A stretch of 40,132 bases of DNA from Bacteroidales bacterium UBA6366 (GTDB lineage: Bacteria; Bacteroidota; Bacteroidia; Bacteroidales; UBA932), in assembly GCA_002438845.1 (NCBI GenBank), contig DJRG01000002.1, forward strand, positions 1 to 40,132, read 5' to 3'. How positions within the stretch are numbered: the stretch's first letter is position 1; each line of letters begins with the position of its first letter. Below, piece after piece: positions 33,874 through 40,132 of the stretch. The notes beneath the pieces were generated by a model. That model did no database searches. It worked only from the letters and a program-made list of their open reading frames with translations, and was not told the origin of the DNA. Made by a program: the position numbers and the translations under genes.

Positions 33874-35268
33874 ATGGCCTCTTTGAGAATATTCTCGTTT
33901 ATCGCGGCATTGACAATGACGCTTGCCTCCTGTGGGGGTTCCAAGGATAATCCTTGGAATCCCGACTGGGACAAGCCGACCCCTCCGGAGCCTGAAAAGC
34001 CGGAGAACACAGGCAAGCCGAGATACGTGTGGATTGATGCGGCGGCTAACTTCAGTGACTACGAGAACAACAAGGAACGGATCGCCTCTGACTTGAAAAA
34101 AATCAAGGATGTAGGGTTCACCGACATCATTGTGGATGTCAGGCCAACCAGCGGTGACGTGTTGTTCAAGTCCTCGGTCGCACAACCTCTGAAGAAGGTG
34201 GATGTCTGGAAAAGTGGAAGTTATGTGTGGGTTTCCAGAACTGGAACGTATGACTATCTCCAGGCTTTCATCGACGCGGCCCGCGAAGTTGGACTCAAGG
34301 TCAACGCCAGCATAAACACTTTCGTGGGTGGTTACTTTTGCCCTTACGGCCTTGGCAATGACGGAATGCTGTTCCGTGAGTCAGGAAAGAAATCATGGGC
34401 TTCGGTGATCAATTCCTCCAACGGGCTCACCAACGTCATGGATCTTAACGGACCGGATGATTGGGGCGCCAGATTTCTCAATCCGGCCAATGAACAGGTA
34501 CAGAATTATGTGCTTCAGATCATAAAGGATCTGGCAAAGTATGATCTTGATGGTATCATCCTGGATCGATGCCGCTACGATGATTATGGGCTCCAAAGCG
34601 ATTTCTCGGATGTCTCGAAGAACAAGTTCGAGGCCTATTCCGGACTCTCAATCAGCTCATGGCCAGGTGATGTGCTGGCTCCCGGCACGACCGAACTTGG
34701 ATGGAAGGCAAGCGAGACTGTGAAGAAATGGCTTGAGTTCCGTGCGAGCGTGATCCATGACTTCATCGTCAAAGCTTCCGAAGCTGTTCACACGATCAAC
34801 AAGGACATCCGTTTCGGAGCCTATGTCGGGGCTTGGTACTCAACCTACTACACCTCGGGTGTGAACTGGGCGAGTCCTAAGTATGACCCTAAGGCTGACG
34901 GTTATTTCTGGGCCTCGGCGAACTACAAGAACTGCGGTTACGCTGATCACTGTGACTTCATGTTCCTTGGCGCGTATGCCGGAACCGACAGCATCTGGGG
35001 CAGCGGTGAGTGGACGATGCAGGGCTTCTGCAAGCAAGGCAAGACCCTCCTTAAAGGAGACGTGGAGTTCAGCGGAGGACCGGACATCGGCAACTCGACC
35101 GGCTGGACTGCCGGAGGTCAAGCTTCCAAGATTCCTGACGCCATCAGTGCGTGCATCAACAACAGCGATGGATTCTTCGTGTTCGATCTCTGTCACATCA
35201 AGATGTACAACTACTGGGATGCCTTCAAAAAAGGATTTGATGACTATCTAAAGACTGTGAAACAATAA
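33874..35268 (+). CDS. GHL10-type (family 10-like) glycosyl hydrolase lipoprotein
   Basis: 464 aa. Lipobox TLASC with Cys20, then a proline/acid linker (about 33-52, PEPEKPENTGKP) that holds the enzyme off the membrane. The catalytic barrel has RYVWIDAAANFSDYENN, IKKIKDVGFTDIIVDVRPTSGDVLF, AREVGLKVNASINTFVGG, YDLDGIILDRCRYDD (about 228), EFRASVIHDFIVKASEAVH, IRFGAYVGAWYSTYY and FMFLGAYAG. DGIxLDRxRY is the GHL10 hallmark, with the Asp a likely active-site residue. Relatives are annotated as glycoside hydrolases but few have proven substrates. It is the main candidate for cutting the polymer in this locus. It begins 4 bp after the preceding stop. Confidence 0.87.
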   Translation: MASLRIFSFIAALTMTLASCGGSKDNPWNPDWDKPTPPEPEKPENTGKPRYVWIDAAANFSDYENNKERIASDLKKIKDVGFTDIIVDVRPTSGDVLFKSSVAQPLKKVDVWKSGSYVWVSRTGTYDYLQAFIDAAREVGLKVNASINTFVGGYFCPYGLGNDGMLFRESGKKSWASVINSSNGLTNVMDLNGPDDWGARFLNPANEQVQNYVLQIIKDLAKYDLDGIILDRCRYDDYGLQSDFSDVSKNKFEAYSGLSISSWPGDVLAPGTTELGWKASETVKKWLEFRASVIHDFIVKASEAVHTINKDIRFGAYVGAWYSTYYTSGVNWASPKYDPKADGYFWASANYKNCGYADHCDFMFLGAYAGTDSIWGSGEWTMQGFCKQGKTLLKGDVEFSGGPDIGNSTGWTAGGQASKIPDAISACINNSDGFFVFDLCHIKMYNYWDAFKKGFDDYLKTVKQ

Positions 35269-35274
35269 TTTAAG

Positions 35275-37146
35275 ATGAAAAGAATATCCACAATTTTTCT
35301 TGCGGTAGCGATGGCGCTGTCCTTCGCCTCTTGCAAAGATGACTCAAATGACGCAGGCAGGATCACTTTGTCCTCCGATGCGGATTTGAATCCAGTGCTT
35401 TCCTCTGCCGGAGGCACTTACACCATAGAATTCACGGCGGACAACGACTGGAAGGTAGTTGCTCCGAACACCAACCACTATAGCTGGAGCTCAATCACTC
35501 CTACCAGTGGTGGATCCGGCAAGAACCAGATCACTGTGACTGTCTTGAAGAACGCGGACTACGATGGCCGCGAGTACTCGTTCGACCTCCGCTGCGGTAC
35601 GGACTCAAAGACCATAAAGGTCAGCCAGAAGCAGCTGAACTCCATCACCCTGACTCCGGAAACGTTCGCTGTTCCAAAGGAGGGTGGCTCGATTGAGATC
35701 AAGGTTAAGGCCAACATCGGCTTTGACTACAAGATTGCTGACGAGGCCAAGGACTGGATCAGCGCGGTCACGACCAAAGGCCTTGTCGAGAACACTGTGA
35801 CCTTTGCCGTGGCTTCCAACGAGATTTACAACAAGTTCGAGGCCCGTCAGGGAGTCATCACCTTCACCAGTGAGGAAGGCTCCGAGGACATCACTGTCAA
35901 CCAGGCTCCTAACGAAAGAATATTCAATGTCACCCCTGAAGCCCTTGTCGCTGAGAAGAACGGTGGCGATGTGACTTTCACTGTCGAGGCTAACTTTCCT
36001 TACAATGTGGTCGCTCCTGAAGTTGAGTGGATCTCGGAAATCACCAAGAAGGAAGATGTTTACACCTGCAAGGTCGCTTCCAATCCGGAATTCGGCTCCA
36101 GAGCCACCAGCATTGATGTCACCACCGAGGTTGAGGGCTATTCAGCCACAATCGAACTCAAGCAGAAAGGCACGGCTGACGTGAACGTTCTGTGGAAGAA
36201 GAGGTATTCAACAGATCTTGGCTCCATCAGCGTTGCGGGAGGCCCTCTCAGGCTTGCCGTGAAGGACGACATTCTTCTGGTCGCCAACGGTGGAAACAAG
36301 CTCTACGCGCTCAACCGTCAGACAGGTGAGTTCATGCAGGAAGTCCCTATCCCTGAAGGACTTTCGGTTTATTCTCTCGTGAATGATGATGCCGGTAATG
36401 TCCTTGTGTCTGCCCAGGCAGCCTTCGGTGGCACATGCCGGATCTATTCGTTCAAGTCTCTTGACGCTGCTCCTGAGCTTGTTGTGGAATATGCTCACAA
36501 TGCAATCTGGAGCTCTTCAATGGGCAACATCCGTGTGCGTGGAGACGTGACGAAGAAGGCTGTGATCACCGCTTTCGTGGATGTCAGCCAGTATTGGGTT
36601 GCATGGCAGATTACCGGTGGAAAGGCTGGAGAAGCTAGTTTCGGCTCGATTACTCCAGCAGCCTCTACCGTCTGGAATCCTTATGGAGCATGTGTCGCCC
36701 CTGTTTCGGATGACCTGAGCGATGGACTCTTGTTCATAGGCTACTCCGCTGATGCCAACGGCAGCTACGATCTGAACTGGTGCAAGGATGTCGCTGCCAG
36801 CGAATGGAAATCCGTGTTCCACACCAGCAGCGCCGGAAACGAGAACTACAACTGCATCTCTGTGGCCACACTTAACGGAATCCGCTTCTGCGCGGTAGAG
36901 AGAGGAGCGCATTTCTCTTGGGGTTCTTGTCCGGAAGTGTACCTGTTTGACATTACTGACCTCAATTCAGTCAAGGAGTCTTACTATGTGGATTGGATGA
37001 CCGTGGCCGAGGAAGGCGCTTACACAGGTGCGGGAGCCTGCAGCGATGTCCTTCTTCAGACAGCGGCGGACGGAAAGACCATGGACATGTTCGTCACGGA
37101 CGGTAATTATGACTGCCTGACCTGCATAAGATTCACCGCTCAATAG
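35275..37146 (+). CDS. BACON-domain surface lipoprotein with propeller-like C-terminal half
   Basis: 623 aa. Lipobox SFASC with Cys20, followed directly by KDD, which matches the Bacteroidetes surface-export signal. Three BACON-like repeats follow: about 30-120 (SSAGGTYTIEFTADNDWKVV), about 125-212 (VPKEGGSIEIKVKANIGFDY, KDWISAV) and about 215-302 (EKNGGDVTFTVEANFPYNVV, VEWISEI). The C-terminal half (about 310-623) has LRLAVKDDILLVANGG, YALNRQTGEFMQE and HFSWGSCPEVYLFDITDLNS and resembles the DUF5018-like protein. BACON domains often bind mucin or carbohydrate or act as spacers. It probably presents the second domain to glycan outside the cell. Confidence 0.85.
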   Translation: MKRISTIFLAVAMALSFASCKDDSNDAGRITLSSDADLNPVLSSAGGTYTIEFTADNDWKVVAPNTNHYSWSSITPTSGGSGKNQITVTVLKNADYDGREYSFDLRCGTDSKTIKVSQKQLNSITLTPETFAVPKEGGSIEIKVKANIGFDYKIADEAKDWISAVTTKGLVENTVTFAVASNEIYNKFEARQGVITFTSEEGSEDITVNQAPNERIFNVTPEALVAEKNGGDVTFTVEANFPYNVVAPEVEWISEITKKEDVYTCKVASNPEFGSRATSIDVTTEVEGYSATIELKQKGTADVNVLWKKRYSTDLGSISVAGGPLRLAVKDDILLVANGGNKLYALNRQTGEFMQEVPIPEGLSVYSLVNDDAGNVLVSAQAAFGGTCRIYSFKSLDAAPELVVEYAHNAIWSSSMGNIRVRGDVTKKAVITAFVDVSQYWVAWQITGGKAGEASFGSITPAASTVWNPYGACVAPVSDDLSDGLLFIGYSADANGSYDLNWCKDVAASEWKSVFHTSSAGNENYNCISVATLNGIRFCAVERGAHFSWGSCPEVYLFDITDLNSVKESYYVDWMTVAEEGAYTGAGACSDVLLQTAADGKTMDMFVTDGNYDCLTCIRFTAQ

Positions 37147-37155
37147 TTTCTCATC

Positions 37156-38361
37156 ATGAATATCCAAAATGTCGATTTCGGCGCGATGGCGTCCCGTTAC
37201 AAGGAGGAACTTCTTGGAAATATCCTGCCGTTCTGGCTTGAGCATTCTCAGGACACAAAGTTCGGAGGGTATTACACTTGCCTGAACCGTGACGGAAGTG
37301 TCTATGACAAAGACAAGTTTGTCTGGCTTCAAGGGCGCGAGGTCTGGATGTTCGCCATGCTCTACAACAAGCTCGCGAAGAACGAGGAATGGCTGAAGTG
37401 CGCCGAGCAGGGAGCCCGCTTCCTTATGAAATATGGCTACATCGGGGACTATGACTTCTATTTCTCTTTGACAAGGGAAGGCAAGCCTATCATCCAGCCG
37501 TACAACATATTCTCGAACACTTTCGCCTGCATGGCTTTCGCGCAGCTTGCCGAGGCCACCGGCAATGAGGAATATTCCCGTTTCGCCAAAGAGACCTTCC
37601 GTAGAATCCTGGAGCGTCGCTCCAATCCTAAGGGCATCTGGTCCAAGGCTGTGCCGGGGACCCGCCCGATGAAGGATTTCGCCCTTCCGATGATCATTTG
37701 CAACATGGCTCTGGAGGTGGAAAAGATCATCAACGACCCTGAGATGATGGATCGTCTGATCGATGACTGTCTGCATGAGGTCTTGGATGTTTTCTACCAA
37801 CCTGATCTTGGCGTGATGGTCGAAAACCTTTCCGCTGTGGACAATTCTCTTATCGACTGCTTCGAGGGACGCAGGGTAAACCCTGGCCATGATCTGGAGG
37901 CGATGTGGTTCTTGATGAACCTTGGAATCAGACGCAATAACAAGGCCTTGATTGACAAGGCTGTGGAGATCTCCCTTAGAGTCATTGATTACGGCTGGGA
38001 CAAGGAGTACGGTGGAATCTTCTACTTCATGGACCGTAAGGGATATCCGACCCAGGAGCTTGAGTGGGACCAGAAACTGTGGTGGGTCCACATCGAATCC
38101 GCCATCGCGATGCTGAAAGGCTACCAGCTGACAGGCAACGAGAAGTGTCTCGAATGGTTCCTCAAACTGGATGAATATCTTTGGACCCACTTCAAGGACA
38201 AGGAGTATCCTGAATGGTTCGGCTATCTCAACCGCAGAGGCGAGATTCTTCTCCCTCTCAAGGGAGGCAAATGGAAAGGCTGTTTCCATGTGCCGAGAGG
38301 CCTTTACCAGATCAGCACCATGCTGGAGGACATCGCAAAGGGACGGGAGGCCCACGTTTGA
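37156..38361 (+). CDS. AGE-family (N-acylglucosamine 2-epimerase-like) sugar epimerase
   Basis: 401 aa, family-typical length, with no signal peptide, so cytoplasmic. It has an (alpha/alpha)6-barrel pattern: FWLEHSQDTKFGGYYTCLNRDG, DKFVWLQGREVWMFAMLYNKL, NIFSNTFACMAFAQLAEATGN, and VNPGHDLEAMWFLM with His245. Then come YGGIFYFMDRKGYP, WDQKLWWVHIESAIAML and KGCFHVPRGLYQ with His378. The two His match the catalytic pair of animal AGE (248 and 382). Members interconvert GlcNAc/ManNAc, glucose/mannose, cellobiose and related sugars, so the substrate is open. No nanA, nanE or sialidase gene is near, which weakens a sialic-acid role. The stop overlaps the FAD gene start by one base (TGATG). Confidence 0.92.
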   Translation: MNIQNVDFGAMASRYKEELLGNILPFWLEHSQDTKFGGYYTCLNRDGSVYDKDKFVWLQGREVWMFAMLYNKLAKNEEWLKCAEQGARFLMKYGYIGDYDFYFSLTREGKPIIQPYNIFSNTFACMAFAQLAEATGNEEYSRFAKETFRRILERRSNPKGIWSKAVPGTRPMKDFALPMIICNMALEVEKIINDPEMMDRLIDDCLHEVLDVFYQPDLGVMVENLSAVDNSLIDCFEGRRVNPGHDLEAMWFLMNLGIRRNNKALIDKAVEISLRVIDYGWDKEYGGIFYFMDRKGYPTQELEWDQKLWWVHIESAIAMLKGYQLTGNEKCLEWFLKLDEYLWTHFKDKEYPEWFGYLNRRGEILLPLKGGKWKGCFHVPRGLYQISTMLEDIAKGREAHV

Positions 38362-40079
38362 TGCATAGGTCATCTTATTCCTTTGGAATACTGTTCATTA
38401 TAATTGCTTCGGTTCTGCTGCGCTCATGCAGTGGAACTGAAGTTTTTTATGATGTGGTTGTCATCGGAGGCGGAGCCGGAGGCACAACGGCCGGCATCCA
38501 ATCGGCCCGTTCAGGGGCTTCGACCTTGGTAGTCGAACCGACTCCTTGGCTGGGAGGCATGCTTACTTCAGCCGGAGTCTCGGCGATAGATGGCAACTAC
38601 CGTCTAAGGGGAGGCTTGTTCGGGGAATTCTGCGACTCTCTGGCCAACCGTTACGGCGGGTATGACGCACTGAAGACAGGGTGGGTGAGCAACGTCCTGT
38701 TCGAGCCGAAGGTCGGAGCTGAGATATTCATGAATATGTCCCTTCCGCTCGAACGCTTGTCCCTTGCGATGGAGACTGAATGCGTTGCCGTCAAGAAGCT
38801 CCGGAAGGGTTGGAGGATTACTTTGGACGGTCCGGAAGGCCAGCGCACAGTGAAGGCCGGGATCCTGATTGATGGAACCGAGCTTGGTGACATCGCGAGG
38901 ATGTGCGGTGTGCCATGCAACAGCTCTCCGGTTGACACCATAGCCGCCGTTCAGGACTTGACCTACGTTGTCACCGTGCAGGATTTCGGCCCGGATTCCG
39001 ACAAGACAATTCCGTGCCCGGACGGCTATGATCCGGGATTGTACTCGGATTGCCTGTCCAGAGGTCATACAGTATGGCAGATGCTTTCCTATGGGGCTTT
39101 GCCGGGCGGGAAGATAATGCTAAACTGGCCTATTTCCGGCAATGACTGCTATGTGAAGGACATCACTCGGATGCCTCCTGCCGAGCGTGAAGCCGCTATA
39201 GACAGCGCCAAAAGAATCGCCCTGGGCTATCTCTATTATATTCAGACAGAACTTGGTCTGAAAAACATCGGAATCGCCGAAGGGGAGTACCCGACCGAGG
39301 ACGGGCTTCCGATGATTCCGTACTATAGGGATTCGAGGCGGATTGAGGGAGAGGTGACATTCACCCTTGCTGACATCGACAGGCCATATTCCAATGACCT
39401 TTATCGCACGTCTGTCGCGGTTGGGGATTATCCCGTGGATCATCATCACTACAGGAATCCGGACTGGCGTGACCTGCCTCAGCTTGAGTTCCATCCGGTT
39501 CCGTCGTTCTCCGTCCCGTTCGGGGTCATGGTGCCAAAGGATGTGGAGGATCTGCTGGTCATCGAGAAGGCTGTGTCCGTGACCTGCATCGCCAACGGCG
39601 CCACCAGATTGCAGCCGGTCGTGATGGAGATTGGCCAGGCTGCGGGAATTACCGCTGCGTTAGTGGCCTGGAAGCGGAAAGTCTCCGGGACATATTCATT
39701 GAAAGATGTTTCGGTCAGGGATGTACAATCCGGTATTCTCGCTTCCGGTGGTTATCTTCTGCCTTACCTTGATGTTCCGGTGACTGATTCTCGTTTTGCG
39801 GCATTGCAGAGAATCGGTGCCACCGGGATCATGCGTGGGGAGGGACGCTCCATCGGTTGGTCCAACGAGACATGGTTCCGGATTGATGATCCGGTCAAGC
39901 GAGAGGAGATATTCCTTGATGACTATTACCCCGGAAAGACCCTTTCGGACCTTGGACTTCCTCCACTTGACTCTCTAACCCGCGGGGAATATGCCGTCAT
40001 CATCGACAGCCTGCTTCATCCTTTCGAATCGCATGAAGTCACGCACACCGGTGCCTTGCGGAATAACTTTTTGCCATAG
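38361..40079 (+). CDS. Lipoprotein FAD-dependent oxidoreductase (PF12831-like)
   Basis: 572 aa from the ATG at 38361, which overlaps the epimerase stop by one base; the open frame reaches further back but inside that gene. The N-terminus has a hydrophobic stretch ending LLRSCSG, a plausible lipobox with Cys23. The Rossmann motif VVVIGGGAGGTTAGIQSA (about 31-48) is followed by LVVEPTPWLGGMLTSAGV. Further motifs typical of FAD_oxidored proteins are ILIDGTELGDIARMCG, PYYRDSRRIEGE and VSVTCIANGATRLQPVVMEIGQAAGITAAL. An exported, lipidated flavoprotein in a SusCD locus suggests oxidation of a sugar or glycoside outside the cytoplasm. This is inference; substrate and electron acceptor are unknown. 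The operon may continue past the window. Confidence 0.86.
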   Translation: MHRSSYSFGILFIIIASVLLRSCSGTEVFYDVVVIGGGAGGTTAGIQSARSGASTLVVEPTPWLGGMLTSAGVSAIDGNYRLRGGLFGEFCDSLANRYGGYDALKTGWVSNVLFEPKVGAEIFMNMSLPLERLSLAMETECVAVKKLRKGWRITLDGPEGQRTVKAGILIDGTELGDIARMCGVPCNSSPVDTIAAVQDLTYVVTVQDFGPDSDKTIPCPDGYDPGLYSDCLSRGHTVWQMLSYGALPGGKIMLNWPISGNDCYVKDITRMPPAEREAAIDSAKRIALGYLYYIQTELGLKNIGIAEGEYPTEDGLPMIPYYRDSRRIEGEVTFTLADIDRPYSNDLYRTSVAVGDYPVDHHHYRNPDWRDLPQLEFHPVPSFSVPFGVMVPKDVEDLLVIEKAVSVTCIANGATRLQPVVMEIGQAAGITAALVAWKRKVSGTYSLKDVSVRDVQSGILASGGYLLPYLDVPVTDSRFAALQRIGATGIMRGEGRSIGWSNETWFRIDDPVKREEIFLDDYYPGKTLSDLGLPPLDSLTRGEYAVIIDSLLHPFESHEVTHTGALRNNFLP

Positions 40080-40132
40080 TGGGAAAATGGATTAATTTCT
40101 CGGATTGAAGGTGACTTGAACTGAAAAAAGTT

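Noticed and set aside
37156..38361. Sialic-acid catabolic locus based on the AGE-family gene
   Set aside because: There is no sialidase, NanA lyase, NanE or sialic-acid transporter nearby. AGE-family enzymes act on several sugars, so the label would be unsupported.
36967..38373. Open frame of 468 codons (-) opposite the AGE epimerase
   Set aside because: It is entirely antisense to a gene with clear catalytic motifs; the shadow frame is open because of its GC pattern.

Overview
The window looks like the chromosome of a gut-type member of the Bacteroidales. The evidence is two SusC/SusD outer-membrane pairs, a Mfa1/FimA-type fimbrial operon with DUF3575 and DUF3868 partners, many short-lipobox lipoproteins, BACON and FISUMP surface domains, and promoters of the Bacteroidetes type (TTTG or TTG, about 19 bp, TAnnTTTG). 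Base composition is near 50% GC in genes. I cannot name the genus. I see no tRNA, rRNA, CRISPR array, transposase or phage gene.

Layout. (1) 1-7884, minus strand: two FISUMP lipoproteins lead an operon that continues into a SusC-like transporter interrupted by one in-frame TAA, then a SusD-like lipoprotein cut by the window edge. (2) 8275-12908: housekeeping and small modules. These are yicC (+), rmuC and an AAA ATPase (both -), and a toxin-first HigBA-like pair (+). (3) 12909-13659: a gene-free convergent interval packed with hairpins and tandem repeats. (4) 13660-22885, minus strand: a fimbrial operon transcribed as DUF3575, DUF3868/OmpA-like, Mfa1-like major subunit, two consecutive Mfa2/FimB-like proteins, and a 997-residue fimbrillin-FISUMP protein that is probably the tip. 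Its leader is about 450 nt and holds a run of nine C. (5) 23401-40079: a divergent glycan-use locus. Leftward it carries a Tat-exported DUF4434 protein, a sugar-porter MFS permease and a ROK regulator. Rightward it carries SusC, SusD, a DUF5018-like lipoprotein, a GHL10-type lipoprotein hydrolase, a BACON lipoprotein, an AGE-family epimerase and a lipoprotein FAD oxidoreductase.

How the parts may work together. In region 5 a glycan or glycoside would be bound by the surface lipoproteins and imported by SusCD. It would then be cut or oxidised by the GHL10, DUF4434 and FAD proteins, carried across the inner membrane by the MFS porter and epimerised by the AGE enzyme, with ROK sensing the sugar. 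There is no classical CAZy polysaccharidase, so the chemistry is open. Regions 1 and 4 share a composite module (TANCYVV...WQDA...WSWHxW followed by FISUMP), so the same adhesin-like unit appears both on free lipoproteins beside SusCD and at a fimbrial tip.

The most notable signals are small palindromic elements (core GAGCCTGTCGAA) lying in frame inside two fimbrial genes, the nonsense codon in the first SusC, the structured 750-bp interval, the homopolymer in the fimbrial leader, and a strong apparent excess of the hexamer GAATAT.
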